A DNA stretch of 64,000 nucleotides from Palaemon carinicauda (lineage: Eukaryota; Arthropoda; Malacostraca; Decapoda; Palaemonidae): the NCBI RefSeq assembly GCF_036898095.1, contig NC_090751.1, forward strand, positions 73,843,951 through 73,907,950, given 5' to 3'. Position numbers and translations under genes: made by a program. Positions 33,650 through 46,200 of the stretch are shown one piece after another; within the stretch, counting starts at the first letter, position 1; each line of letters opens with the position of its first letter. The notes beneath the pieces are model-generated. The model saw only the letters and a list, made by a program, of their open reading frames with translations, made no database searches and was not told the DNA's origin.

Positions 33650-35599
33650 TCACTTTGAGTGCTGGGAGGAGGATTTACCTCCTTGACCACGTCCATCCTT
33701 GTTGCCCCTACCTCTGAAGGGGCGTCTGGAGGAACCTCGAAAGGATCCTCGAGATTTCGGTCGAAAGGTCGTAGACTGCCTTTCAAACACTGGGGTGAAC
33801 ACTGGTGACTGAGTCGCCAGTGTTTGGGGCATCAGTTGGAAGGTGGTGGGTGGTTGTGCCACCATCTGGGACACCGTGGCCACGGAAAGCTTTTGCTGTT
33901 GCTTAGGCCGAGAGGGCACTTTAGGTCGTTTTGGTCTATTCTTCGGCTGGGGACCCTCGTTAGCTGAAGATTTTCTTTTAGGGGACAAGCCCCATTTAGA
34001 GAGAAGGTTTCTATTCTCAGTGGTGGCTTTGTCCAAGACCTCTTTGACCACTTCACTTGGGAAGAGGTCTTTTCCCAGATGTTAGAAGCTATCAGCTTCC
34101 TTGGTTCGTGTCTCACCGCAGCCGAGGTAAACACGAACTCTCTGCAAGCCCTACGGGCTTTAATAAAGTTGTACAGGTCTTTTGTTACTGTCGCCAAATG
34201 GGATTTGGCAAAGACCATGTACATATTCGGGGTATCTGGGATGCTTGCCATTGTCTCCAGGCCAGTCTGCAGAGACAAAGAAGCAGCAAGACGTTCTTTT
34301 GTCTCCTGTTCCCTACGCAGGAGAAAGTCCGACAGCTTGAGGAGGTCTTCGCCGAACTGTCGTCCGGCGATATCTGCCTCCAGCTTCCAAACTGTGAAGG
34401 TGTTGTTTACATCCTTCCAGTCCGCATCGTCTGATGGGAAGACAAGGGAGAAGGGTCTACACTCTTCCAGTGTAGGGCACGGTTTCCCTGCCTCAACTGC
34501 CTTTAAGGCTGCCTTAAGCCCTTTGTCCACAAAGGGAAAGGCACGTTTAGGGTCAACAATGAAGGACGGGTGCTTCTTGCTGAGAGCCGGCACCTAAGAT
34601 ATAGTAAATTCCCTCTCCTTTAAGGTGGTGGTATATAAGGCCTGAGCCTTAGAGAGTTCAAGGACAATAGTTTCCTTCGGCTCTGTTTCCTCTTTGGATG
34701 CAGGTTCCGTCTTAAGACGGACATAGCAATCCGGGTAGGCCCCTTTGCTGGGCCAGAACTCAATTTCCTCCAATGGGACAGTGCCCAGTTTTTCTGAGAG
34801 GAAGATCTTCCCCCCGAAATGGGTATGTGCTCTGCGTACCTCCAGGGGTTAACGTCAGAGAAGGGGGGGGGAGATCCTTAACGTTTAGCTTCTTCGGGGC
34901 CAAACGTGTTGCAACTAGCTGATGCATTTCAGTTCGAAGAGAGGCCTTCTTCTCGGACGATTTCTTTTGAATGTCCTGCACCATGGACAGCAATGAGTGC
35001 AATGTACTCGTGATAGAATCTAGTTGGGGTGCAGTGGAAGAGGTCGAAGGCACCGGCTCATTCACTGTGGCCAATAATACCAAAATCGTTTCGGCTTTCA
35101 CGGTTTCTGTCTCAGGTGGAACGTCATCCGCCTGATCCAATTTCTCCACTAGTTGATTGTTCTCAGTCTCCTCTGAGACAACTGACATGTTGTCCTCTAA
35201 TTGGATGCTCTCTAAGGAATCTGAAACTTCAGATTTAACCGGAATCTGAACCAGGGGAATCTCAGGCTGAGCCTGGTGAATAACCGCATCCAAAGATGCC
35301 CTAGGGAAAAGACAAGCCCTCATCTTTTCGTTAGGAAGGTATGGGCCAGAAGTGTTCTTCTGGAAGCCTCTAACCCATTTCCGCAGCATTTCCCTTGCTG
35401 CGTCCCTTGACTCAGTGGACTTTTGATCATCAAAAGCCTCTCTAACCAGTTTTTCACAAACGGTACATACCTGCTGGTCCCAGTACTTGAGAGCCCCCTT
35501 GGTGACTGCGTAGCAAGCATGGGCCCTGCACATGTCGTGGCCGTAGAAGTTCTTACTACGGACCCTGCAAAAACTATTCCCGCACTCGGGATGCTCTTC
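33650..35599 (-). pseudogene. DIRS C ORF1 (gag-like), broken
   Basis: Starts after a TTTCTTTACAG at 35600-35602. Cys/His motif FYGHDMCRAHACYA and YWDQQVCTVC, then WVRGFQKNTSGPYLP, an acidic region, and a coiled-coil-like KKSSEKKASLRTEMHQL. A frameshift near 34815 and a stop at about 34595 (before VPALSKKHPSF) separate it from the middle domain (DIAGRQFGEDLLKL, REQETKERLAAS, RHEPRKLIASNIWEK). The C-terminus (33650-34051) is Lys/Arg/Ser-rich (KNRPKRPKVPSRPK, RGSFRGSSRRPFRG), suited to nucleic-acid binding. Confidence 0.8.
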
Positions 35600-37875
35600 C
35601 TGTAAAGAAAGAAAAGCATATAAGTATTTGGTGAAATTCTCAGATTTCAGCATACATAATACAATTTATATTAGCTTGGATAGGGTAAGGTATAAATAGG
35701 AAAGACACCTACATGTGTTTCCAGTCCAGCCAATTGCTATGACCTCCTCCAATATTGAAAGTAGAATTCTTAGGAATTCTTAGGGGATGATGATATCCTA
35801 TGATATAAAGTGTCTTCTTGACACAATCTTCCAGTTTCAATATTGAGGATTAAGGACAATAATGGATCATAACCATTAATGGAAGAGAGAATCGCTCTCT
35901 TATATGTGATGATCTCACAATAGGCTACCCATGAAGCACCTTGTAGGTTGGAAAAACTTTGGGCTACAGCACTGACTGTTTGGTAACAAGTTGCCAGTCA
36001 TGTCAGGCCTGCCGGCACCTGCCGGGACCTGCCGGCTTCTGCCGGGAAGCCGGCACATGCCGGCCTATTCTGGGCTATTGAAGGCAATTATTGTGTTCAT
36101 AAAATTGAGTGGTAGACCACCGGAAACGACTCTGCCGGCTGCCGGCGGCAGCGGCTCTGCCGGCCGGCAGTGGGTCCGCCAGCGGCGGCGGCGGTTCTGC
36201 CGGCCGGCAGTGGTTCTGCCAGCCAGCGGCGGCTCTGCTGGCCGGCAGCCGAGGATCCTTCAATCAAGGGGACCCGGCAGCAGTCGGAGGCAGATGACCA
36301 GGTATGGGTGGCCGGCAACTCAGCAGCCGGCAGTCGGTCCCTGAATGTCTATTGTCTTTGGGTTGTCGATCAACGACATTCCCAGTAAGCGGCGGCAGGG
36401 CAACTGCCGGCCGGCAGACAATTGACATGGCCCAGTACAAAAGTAAGAGAGAAAGAGAGGATGGAGGAAGGCAAGGGCTCAGCCTTGCCGGCCTGCATCC
36501 AGAATGAGGGTTCAAGTGGAAGGGGGAATTAAATTCGGCCTTCCACCCAACCATATCCCAGTCATAAGGGCTATGGAAGGCAGTCCAAGGGAGGACTGAA
36601 GAACACTCTAAAGAATATGAGGGTACCCGCCGGCAGCCGGCATGGCCGGCGGCTGACGGGGAACCTCAAGCCAGTCCTACAATAACCCTTAGGGTCAATG
36701 TAGAACGACGGCCAGGAGGGTGTTGGTTCATTCAACACGAAAGAGATAGAGGGGAGGGGGTAGGTGTCCTACAGGTAAGGTAATGCCCGAAGGCACACTT
36801 AACCCAAGGGATTCTGGTCTCGTGGAGTAACCTCAGGTAGGAGAAATCATTTCCCCAAGTTGGGTTAGTCAAGGGAGAGGGCGTCCGTAGGACACCAACT
36901 CACTGGAGAACAGAATCTCGAGCCAGAGACCTTAGGCAGTGAAGAAATCATTTCTTCGGTCTGTCTACCAGCACAGGACTGTCTGCTAGGCCAAGGAAGG
37001 GGGAATTGTCATACAAAAACCCCAAGTATGGTCTAGGGAGGTCTAGCCTCCTGTAAGAGCAGCTTAACCTGACATGGGAAATCATTTCGCCAAGACAGGA
37101 AGATGCCTAATACAGACTGATACTCTGATGTCCCATTCTAAACTCAAAACCGACTCAGTCGTTAGGAGAAAAAAAACGGAACGTCTCAGTAAAACTTTGC
37201 TAGAACTCGGTTCACAGCAAAGAAAACTGAGAATAGCCTAGGCTAATCAGAGGGAAGGGGGATTACTCTTAAATCTCCTAGGAGATTAGTATCGACTTAA
37301 AAGGTATAGGAGGTGTCAGTCTCCCCTTAAAAGACAATACAGGAGCAATGGGGACATGTATGAAAGTATACTAAAGCCACTAGGCTAGTAGCCTTGGAGT
37401 ATGAGAATCATTCACCGAAACTCTCTGTATACTATCTTGGAAGAGGAAAGCATATTTAAGTAATATCACAAATGTGTAAAATATTGCCTGTGCTTCAATA
37501 AAACTTTACCAGGAAGGTTATATCATGCATGAAGTGTGTAGGTGCCTAGGCTAGGAAGCCTAGCACTCGTGAGGCTCGAAATAAATAGCCAAATCCACGA
37601 CAACAATGACATAATATAAGAATCCCTTGCTAAATTTCTAAATAGCTAAAGTTATTAAAGCGAATAATGCCGGGAAAGGGTCGTTTTGGCTAACTAAATG
37701 TATAGAAAGAATGACCGCATCCATGACGCCATCCGGCTGGCAACAGCTTACATTTACACAAGATAAAGATATTACTTAACTTTCCAGAAGCTGATTAGGC
37801 TGGTGAAGACATCATAACGTCCAAAAACTCCAAAATAGCTAGAGAGAACACGGGATAACACCGGTCAAACGAAGC
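35600..37875 (-). other. DIRS C upstream region: candidate intron, dense GCCGGC palindromes
   Basis: No gene. Next to ORF1, CAATTGGCTGGACTGGAAAC (minus strand, about 35716-35735) is followed by ACATGTAGGTGTC, a possible donor, and 100 bp later by the acceptor. 35999-36665 is extremely rich in CCGGC/GCCGG, more than a dozen occurrences. Further upstream are an inverted repeat CCTAGGCTAGGAAGCCTAGC (near 37547-37566), TATCATGCATGA (37530) and GGCTAACTAAATG (37689), all shared with A and D. Confidence 0.6.
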
Positions 37876-38228
37876 TACGATAGAAAGAATGACTTGGTGG
37901 TGCCTCGCGGTGGCGAACTGGCGCACTATTTGCAGAGCAGTAGGAGTGTCGAGAGCGTTGTCTCTTTAACGACTCTCCTTATTCTTGCCTCTCTTTCCCC
38001 TCGAAGTGAAAGCTCTATTGGGGGCGTAGATAGCCATGAGACGTGTCAAGAATACGTCCTCTGATATTACGCGATATCCCTTCGTAAAATTTTAAGGGAT
38101 ATTCGCTCCAGGAGTTAGAATTCTGGATACCTTTGGTAAATTCTCTGAGATATATCACTGTAGTCAAATATACCTAGGAAGCTACCTTTGAAGGAACTTC
38201 CATCACGACGACATGGCCTGAGCCCAAA
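37876..38228 (-). repeat. DIRS C 5' inverted terminal repeat
   Basis: Inverted copy of 26752-27104. It ends CGACATGGCCTGAGCCCAAA and is followed without a gap by AATCTATTTTTGGGTGAGAT of element D. Confidence 0.88.
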
Positions 38229-38574
38229 AATCTATTTTTGGGTGAGATAGCAATGTCGTCCTGATGGAAGGTTCCTTTAAGTAGCTTCCTAGGGTATATT
38301 TGACTATAGTGATATTCCCAAAGAATTTACCTTGTCTCCAGAATTCTAACCCTTGGCGCAAATATCCTTAAAGTTTCCTTTAAGGATATCGCATAATATC
38401 AGGGGACGTATATCTTCATACGACACATAGCAGTCTTCACCACGAATAGCGTTTTTGCTTCGAGGGGGAAAGTGGCAAAAATAGAAGGGGAGCCGTTATC
38501 AAGGTACCCTTCCTCCGTTACTATCTGAGTATCTAGATGGCGCCATCGTCGCCGCCATGTTTATTTCTTGTAGC
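38229..38574 (-). repeat. DIRS D 3' inverted terminal repeat
   Basis: Inverted relative to 60912-61189. It contains about 60 bp (TTCGAGGGGGAAAGTGGCA and flanks) that the D 5' copy has lost. Confidence 0.85.
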
Positions 38575-38649
38575 GTTGAGCAAGGTGCTACACATACAGT
38601 AGTTTCGGGAGGGATCCTGCCAAGGCCTTTTCATAGAAAGGAGGGCGGG

Positions 38650-38746
38650 TCCATCAGGACGACATGGCTATCTCACCCAAAAATAGATTTTTTGCTTCGC
38701 TCAAAATCCGTTTTTTTGGGCTCAGGCCACGTTATCCTGATGGAAG
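38650..38746 (-). other. DIRS D internal complementary region (ICR)
   Basis: Complement of the joined termini, same layout and length as in A, including the central TTGCTTCGCTCAAAATCCG. Confidence 0.85.
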
Positions 38747-39570
38747 GTTACCAGAGCATTAATGAATCTGTGGATTCCCGAATGTGCTTTAACCACAAGA
38801 CAATATTTCCTTGGTCACTCAAATCTTAGAGACATATGACGTTACCATTATACGTCATTACTTCTAATCATGAACTATGTTAGTGCTTCCTGCCCCCTGC
38901 AGGGAAGAGTCATACCAGACTCGGGAAAAGTCTCGAGGTTTGCATATCCCATATGAACAAACCTAGCAACAAAAGCATACAGGTCTCACTGTATACAAAA
39001 CCAGTTGAAGTTTATATTCCCAATACGAACAAAGGTTTACATAAGCCAACATAGCATCCAAGGCATACAGGCTTAGCTGTATGCAACAACAGACAAATTT
39101 GTATCCGTGTAGGAACAAAGAATGCATAGGCAGAAAAGGTTTGTATTCATGTAAGAACAAAGTTATTTCAATTGTTTTCATGTCAATATGCAGATTATAA
39201 AGGAATAAATAAATAATGCTCAGACATCTCTATTTTCTTAAATTTGGGGCGAAATAAAACGCAAATACCAATCAATATTTTATTGGTAATCAATAAATAG
39301 TAATTCAACATACATTATATAGTAACACTAAAAAATGTTAGTGAAAACAAAGAAACATAAAAATGCAGACAAGACCAGAAATACTTGTTTCACCTGAAAG
39401 GAAACGATAATAAATGCCACCGAACTAAAAATTTAATAAATTTTCTAATATGTATATCTGCGAATGACTGTCTTTTCACACTGTATAAAAAAAACATGGC
39501 ACAAGTGTTAACTCTATGTTTCTTCACCTTTAGTAACTGGAACAGTCCATAGTGTCACCCTGGTGACACT
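38747..39570 (-). other. DIRS D 3' non-coding region
   Basis: AT-rich. It has CTTCCTGCCCCCTGCAGGGA (38887), able to pair as CTTCC-TGC/GCAGGGAAG, and two imperfect copies of a TATGCAACAACAGACAA/TATACAAAACCAG-type motif. No gene seen. Confidence 0.6.
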
Positions 39571-40805
39571 TCACTTTACGTGTTGCACTGTAAGTTTTAG
39601 CACACTACCTGCCGCCACCACATACCTTTTCAACTCTTGCACTTGATCCGCGTAGTGTTTAAAAAACACTCTGGATGACTTCCATCCAGTATACGAGCGA
39701 AGACGCTCGAAATCCATGTATTGGAAGAAGTTCAATGATGAAGCAATTTTCCTAGGATCGTGACCTGCAGGTGTACTGTCAGGATCCGCTCTGCGAATGA
39801 AGTAGGTGATCTTTGCTCTTAGTTGTTTTAAGGACAAGTTTGAGCTCGATGTTTCTCCTTTAAAGAGCTGTCCTCCCCTGAAGTCTAAAGTTCTACGAAG
39901 ATAGACCTTTAGACACTCTACTGGACACAGCGAGGCATCTTCCTTCAGAGGGCAGATTCTCCAGGGACCCCACCTTTTAGTAGGTAGCTCGTTCTTGGCA
40001 AGAAACGTTGGGTCAGGAAAGAGATTCAGTTCTCCCTCTTCTGTGAACTGAATATGGCCCTCATCCCGAGAAAGGGCCACTATTTCACTAAGCTTGGCCC
40101 CTGAAGCTAGAGCAAAAGAGAATACTGTATAACTTTTTGAGTCAGATCTTTCAGAGAGCAGTCCTCATTGTTCACTGTTGAGGCAAAGTGTAGGACCTTA
40201 TCCAAGGACCATGAGATGGGCTTCGGAGGTGCTGCAGGCCTAAGTCTAGCACAGGCCTTAGGGATCTTGTTAAAGATTTCATTGGATAAGTCTACTTGGA
40301 AGGCGTAAACCAAAGGTCTAGTCAAGGCAGATTTACACGTTGTTATCGTGTTGGCTGCTAAACCTTGTCCATGAAGGTGAATAAAGAAGGATAAACAGAA
40401 ATCAGTTGAGATCTCTTTTGGTCTTCTTGCTTTGACAAAAGCAACCCACTTCTTCCAAGCCGACTCATATTGCCTTCTGGTAGATTTAGACTTATATTCT
40501 TCTAAGAAGTCTATACTGTCTTTCGAGATCCCAAATCTTTTCTTAACTGCTAAGGAGAAAAAATCATGAGATGAAGGTTTTGGGTTCTCTGTGATGAAGC
40601 GAAGACAGTCGACTTCTGTACTTGTTGAGTCAGAACTGGGTCTGGCAGAGGGACCAGCCTCAGGTGCAATTCCAATACTAGAGGGATCCAATTGCTTGTC
40701 AGCCACTTGGGAGCCACTAGGGCTGCTGTTCCCTGAAAGGATCTCAGCTTGTTGAGGACCTTCAACAGAAGGTTGGTTGGAGGGAACAGGTAAATCCCAG
40801 TCCAT
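39571..40805 (-). pseudogene. DIRS D ORF3: tyrosine recombinase, catalytic Arg replaced by Lys
   Basis: From the conserved ATG at 40805. RRQYESAWKKW, HLHGQGLAANT and SLDKVLHFAS are present, then a frameshift near 40120 (TQKVIQYSLLL). Catalytic box I reads ASGAKLSEIVA: the invariant Arg is Lys. Box II GHDPRKIASS, Trp in YTGWKSS and Tyr in VFFKHYADQ remain. With both a frameshift and a missing catalytic residue this copy cannot recombine. It ends 39571 after AAGSVLKLT. Confidence 0.87.
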
Positions 40806-42331
40806 CTGTTCCAGTCGAGGGACATGGCGTCCACCGCTTCCGCTAGAGGGTCCTCTTATGGGGCCACATAACGAGGTAGCTTCTTGTTGTCGCTCATTGC
40901 GAAGAGGTCGATCTGCAGTTCTGGGACTTGACGTAAGATGAAGGAGAATGATCCTGTGTCTAGGGACCATTCTGATTCTATCGGCGTGAGCCTGGATAGA
41001 GCATCTGCCGTCACATTGCGGAACCCTTGAAGGTGAACTGCTGATAAGTGCCATCTCTTCTTTTCCGTCAAGCGGAAGATGGCCAACATCACTTGGTTTA
41101 TTTGGGGTGATCTCGAACCTTGACGATTCAAACATCTCACTATCACCTCGCTGTCCAGAATCAGTCTTATGTGGACTGAATGGCGAGGGGACAAATTCTT
41201 GAGCGTGAGAAAGACTGCCATGGCCTCCAAAATGTTGATGTGAAAGGTCTTGAATAGAGAGGACCAAATCCCTTGGACTTTCTGTTGGTGAGAGTGACCT
41301 CCCCATCCTTCCTTTGATGCGTCCGTGTGGATGATGACTGAAGGTATAGGTGGTTGCAGAGGCACCGACCTCTTCAGGTTCTTGGCCTTCGACCATGGCT
41401 TGAGAAGTGATTGTAGTCGAGTCTGTATCGGTCTTCTTAGATCTCTTTGAGCGTTTGATGCGTATCTTTTCCAGACTCCTGATGCATCCTTTAACTGTGC
41501 TCTTAGCACCGGCTCTGTCACTGATGCAAACTGAAGGGAGCCCAGCACTCTCTCCTGTTGGCGTCTTGATATCCTGTTGGATTTCAGTAGTCTCTTGACA
41601 GATCCCGCTATCTCTCCCCTCTTCTTTGGTGGAATGGAGAGGCGGTGTGACTAAGTTCCAATGTATTCTAAGCCATTGAAACTCCTGAGCTGGAGATACT
41701 TGAGACTTTTTGACATTGATCTTGAATCCCAGATGTTCCAGGAACCGGATCACTTTCTTGGATGCTTACATGCATTCCGTCTGGGATGCTGCCCACACCA
41801 GCCAATCGTCCAGGTAGGCTACCACCTGGACAACTTCTAGGCGTAGTTGTTGAACGACTGCATCTGCAAACTTTGTAAAGATCCTTGGGGCTGTGTTTAG
41901 CCTGAAGGGCATGATACTAAAGATGTATTTCTTCTTCTGTAGCCTGAATCCTAGGTAGGAGAAGAGTTGGCAATTGATTGGAATATGCCAATAGGCATCT
42001 GCCATGTCTATGGAGACTGTGTTCGCCCATTTTGGCAGCAGGGTCCTTATGTGTTGAAGGATCAGCATCCTGAACTTGTCGTTTTCTATGAACTTGTTGA
42101 GTGGCAACAAGTCCAGAATGACTCTGAGTTTGTCTGAGTCCTTCTTGGGAACACAAAACAGCCTTCCTTGGAATTTGATGGACTTTGCCCTCCTTATCAC
42201 CCATTTGCTCAAGAGTTCTCGGGTGTATTCTTCCAGCTCCAACCTAGTCTGTTCTTTATCAGGCTGTCGGCCCAAGGATCGAAGGTCCACCGATCCTGAA
42301 ATAATTGGAGTCTTCCTTTTACCGGAAGCAT
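40550..42331 (-). pseudogene. DIRS D ORF2: RT, RNase H, methyltransferase-like region, broken
   Basis: From MLPVKGRLQLFQDRW at 42331. Finger GRLFCVPKKDSDKLRVILDL, palm VSIDMADAYWHIPI, MPFRLNTAPRIFTKF (Gly of MPFGLN lost), catalytic YLDDW, stop at 41766. The RT connection and RNase H are open from 41548 (LQFASVTEPV, VIIHTDASKEGWGGHS, LDSEVIVRC) to a TAA at 40856, where other copies have the Tyr of APYEDP. The methyltransferase-like region (DAMSLDWNRW, PPTNLLLKVL) is open to 40550. In this copy ORF1 and ORF2 are in one frame across the junction (42209-42547). Confidence 0.85.
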
Positions 42332-42339
42332 CTCATTGC

Positions 42340-44236
42340 TTCTGTTGTCCGGAGGACTTGCCTCCTTGACCTCGCCCTCCCCTACCCCTCTTCCTCTTGA
42401 GAGGCATCTAGAGGAACCTCTATTTGACCCTCTACCTTTAGAGCGAAAGGTATTGGTCTGCCTCTCATAGGCGGGAGTAAAGGCTGATGACTGGGTCACC
42501 ATTTGCTGGGGTACCATCTGGTAGGTGGGTTGGGGTTGTGCCACCATCTGGGAAGTTGTTGTTGTCTGGCGGGGAAAGAGGGCAGCCTTGGCCTCTTTGT
42601 TTCCCTTTTCGGTTGGGGACCCTCATTCAGGGAAGACTTCCTCTTAGCCGACATACCCCACTTTTGGAGAAGAGTCCTGTTCTCCGTCGCAGACTTGTCG
42701 ACTATTTCCTTGACCGCTTCACTCGGGAAGAGGTCCTTTTCCCAGATATTGGAAGATATCAACTTCCTGGGTTCGTGCTTCACCGCAGCCGAAGCAAACG
42801 TGAACTCCCTACATGCCCTTCTGGCCCTAACAAAACCATATAGGTCCTTGACCAGTGTTACCAAGTGTGACTTGGCCACGACCATAAACGTGTCTGGGGA
42901 TCTTTGGTCACTTGCCATTGCCTCCAGGGTAGTCTGGAGGGACAGAGATGCAGCCACCCTTTCCTTTGTCTCTTGCTCTCTGCACAAGAGAAAGTCAGAC
43001 AACTTAGGGAGGTTTTCACTGAACTGGCGTCCAGCAATATCCGCCTCCAACTTCCCGACTGAGAAGGTAAGATGTATTTCCTTCCAGTCCTTGTGATCTG
43101 TAGGCAGAGCTAGGGATAAGTGTCTACACTCCTTACGTGTAGGACAAGGTTTCCCAGCTTCTACTGCCTACATCACTACCTTGAACCCTTTTTCCGCAAA
43201 GGGAAAGGCCAGTGTAGCTGGAGCAAGAAAAGAAGGGTGCTTTTTACTCAGGGCCAGCACTTTAGAGTTAGTGAAGCCCCTGTCTTTCAAACTGCTAGCC
43301 ATTAAAGCCTGAGCTTTACCATGGTCAAGAACTATGACCTCTTTCGGCTCTGTCTCCTCCTTAGACACAGGTTCCGCCTTCAGACGGAGGAAGCAGTCTG
43401 GATAAGACTCAAAGCTGGGCCAAAAGTCGACATCTTCAATGAGGACTGCTCCCAGCTTCTCTGAAATAAATATCTTTCCGTTTGTGATTGGCATGTACTC
43501 TGCATGCCTCCAAGGGTTTACTTCAAAACATGAAGGAAGATCCTTCACGTTGAGTCTCTTGTGAGACCCGCGGGACGATGTGAGATGATGTATCTCCTTC
43601 CTCAATGCAGCTTCCCTTTCTTCACTCTGCTTCTGAAAATTCTCCATCATTGACATGATGGTAGACAGGGTCTTCCCCATTTCATCAGATGGAGGAGCAG
43701 AGGACGTAGAGGGCACTTGTTCTGGGGCTGAAACCGACGAAACGGACACCGATTCGATTTCATCCTCTTCAGTTTCAGGAGCCTAGGTAGACTCCTCTTC
43801 CTGACCTTCCACAAGAAGGTCCTTCTCGGTGTCTTCTGACACCTCTGACATCCTCTCATCTTGATGGATGTCCTTCGTCGCATCCGAGACATCCGTATCT
43901 ACGGAAATCTAGACGCAAGGGATCTCAGGGTGAGGCTGTGGTATGAGGGCATCCGCAGATGCCTTAGGGAACAGATAGGCCCGCATATGCTCATTCGGAA
44001 GGTAAGGCCCCATGGCATTCTTTTGGAAGCCACGGACTCATCAACGCAGCTTACTCCGTGCTGCATCCCTCGACTCCATTGTCTTGGGATCATCAAAGGC
44101 TCAGTAACCATGGTTTTGCATACATTACATACCTGGGGGTCCAATACTTGAGAGTTCCCTTGGTGATGGAACAGAGGGAGTGCGCCCTGCACTCCACGTG
44201 GCCGCAGAAGACTCGCAGGCACTTAAGGTGGTCCTC
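42340..44236 (-). pseudogene. DIRS D ORF1 (gag-like), broken
   Basis: Follows CTTTTCTTTACAG at 44237-44239. The Cys/His motif is partly deleted (CGHVECRAHSLC, KYW, then DPQVCNVCKTM in another frame). Then come an acidic region with stops near 43784 and 43911, a coiled-coil-like KQSEEREAALRKEIHHL (43749-43168 frame), WPSFESYPDCFLRLKAEPVS, a stop near 43168, the middle domain (DIAGRQFSENLPKL, REQETKERVAAS, KHEPRKLISSNIWEKDLFP; 43050-42496 frame), and a Lys/Arg-rich end that runs in frame into ORF2. Many breaks, the most degraded ORF1 in the window. Confidence 0.78.
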
Positions 44237-46200
44237 CTGTAAAGAAAAGAAAACACAATGAGTATATGGTAGTTCATCTCACTTGATAAACTATATAAAT
44301 ATTATTAATAATATCTTGCATTTTATTGCATATAGCTTAGGATAGGCAGGCTAGAAATGAATTAGGAAAGACACATACATGTGTTTCCTGTCCAGCCAAT
44401 TGCTGTGACCTCCCTCAAAATTAAAGCCTAGGGTTATCCTATCCAGGAGGCCCTTTGGAAGAGTTCTACCCTGTAAGTATAGATAAGTGTAACTTAACAC
44501 TGACTTCCCAAAGGTTTAATAATGAGGGTCATTTGTAACTGATCATCTATCACTGTATGGAAAGAAATTTCCTTTCCATATATAGTATGGTCTCAACAAT
44601 AGACTGCGCATGGACACACAGAGTATGTTGGAAAATTACTACTGTATACTTTATACTATAGTTTTCTGTTTGCAGTATGATCTATACTGCAAATATACTG
44701 GCTACTGTTTTGTCATATACTGTAGTTCTAGCCGGCAAGGCTAGCACCTGGGGCACAGTTAAGCCGGCGCATTGCCGGCCCCCGGCAGGTCGCCGGCTGT
44801 CGGCGCACTGGATCAGCCGGCATCTCGCCGGTAAGGGTAGTGGCCGGGTTTGGGCCGGCCAAGTCAGTTGTGCCGGCGGCTCGTTGGCTGCTGGCGCACA
44901 AAACCAGCCCGCACCTTGCCGGCTAGGGTAGTGGCCGGCAGCTGCTGGTTAGTTTAGTACCCGGCGGCACTAGCCGATAAAGAGAGAGAAAGCAAGGAGT
45001 GAAGGATGATATAAGAGCTCTGTCTTACTACCTTCCTCCAGAATGAGGGTTCAAATGGAAGGGGAGAATGTATTGTTCAGGCTTCCACCCATCCACAACC
45101 ATTGCCAGTCTCTGCTGGCCACAGGTTTGTGAATGGCAGTCCAAGAGAGGACTGAAGAACACTACAGTAAAGGGATCTTCTGCCGGCAGCCGGCCCAGCT
45201 ATCCAGGAGCCTTGCGTACATAAGGGAAAGCTGAGAGACTAGGCCACTACAAGCGGAAGCCCAAGCCGGCCCTACAACCTGCCGGCAAACAGTGAGATTG
45301 TAAGACGACGGCCAAAGGGTTGCGATGGCTAGGCCATCACTAAAGGACAGAGGGGGAGGGAAAAGGGTCCTGTAAGAGGTGTGGAAGGACCTGACAGGGT
45401 TAACGGTCCTACTACACCCTAAAGAAACTCTGTTTCAGTATTGGCGCCATCCTAGGCAGCAGGAGAATATCTATTCTCCAGCCTAGGGTCTACCAATACA
45501 GTTAAGGGGCCAGCAGCAATCTTGCCGCCACCCGTAAACAAGAGAAAAACAGAGTTCCAGTGCCAGCGCCATCCTAGGCGGTAGAAGAATTTCTATTCTT
45601 CAGCCTAGGGTCTGCAAGCACAGGAGTAGTCCACTATACCACAGGGAGAAGGTGGCAATATCATATAACCCCTTCAGGTGCGGTCTAGGGAGGTCTAGCC
45701 TCCTATACCGGCAGCATAATCCGACAGGGGAATGACTATTCACTCTGCCGGCCAGCTACCGGCACAAGACTATCTACTCTGAGGCTCTGACCGAAACCCA
45801 AAATCTGCCATCTGCGGTTAAGGGAAGGGACAAAAAACCCTAGCCTAGTCCTGCCTGAATGACAACTCGAGGCACGACCAACTAGAGTTGTAGCCTAAGG
45901 CTACACTCAGAGGGAAGGAGGGATTACCCTTAAATCTCCACTAGAGACGAGTATCACTTTATATAATAATTCTAGGAGATATCTATCACCGCCTGAATTG
46001 ATAAAACAATACACGAGGGTAACCGGGGAACATGTATGAAAGTATACTAAAGCCACTAGGCTAGTAGCCCAGTGGCAGAGAGAATCGACTACATAAATCA
46101 CCGAAACTCTCTCATATACTATCTTAGAAGAGAAAATTTTATATGCAATCAACATATCTCACATGTATAAATTGCCTAAAAAGCTTCATTTAAATTTAAT
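44237..46200 (-). other. DIRS D upstream region, proximal part
   Basis: No gene. It carries CAATTGGCTGGACAGGAAAC (about 44382-44401, minus strand) with an ACATGTATGTGTC donor-like edge, a GCCGGC-rich tract (about 44728-45300 and 45748-45772), paired CATCCTAGGC blocks (45448 and 45569), and AAAGTATACTAAAGCCACTA (46039). It ends at the Gypsy-1 target. Confidence 0.6.

Larger units (their letters stand above)
26752..38228 (-). mobile_element. DIRS element C with a piggyBac-like insertion
   Basis: Complete DIRS1-type element on the minus strand. 5' ITR 38228-37876, upstream region, ORF1 (35599-33650), ORF2 (33648-31931), ORF3 (32186-30968), 3' region with the piggyBac-like element, ICR (27253-27175), 3' ITR (27104-26752). 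It meets B on the left and D on the right without intervening host DNA. Length without the insertion is about 8.6 kb. The outer AAACGGATTTTGAGC segment found at the ends of A and E is missing here, and the ICR lacks the matching bases. Confidence 0.88.

Noticed and set aside
35991..36554. Overlapping Ala/Gly/Arg/Pro-rich ORFs on both strands
   Set aside because: Caused by the GCCGGC-rich tract, which lacks stop codons in most frames; composition is not protein-like.
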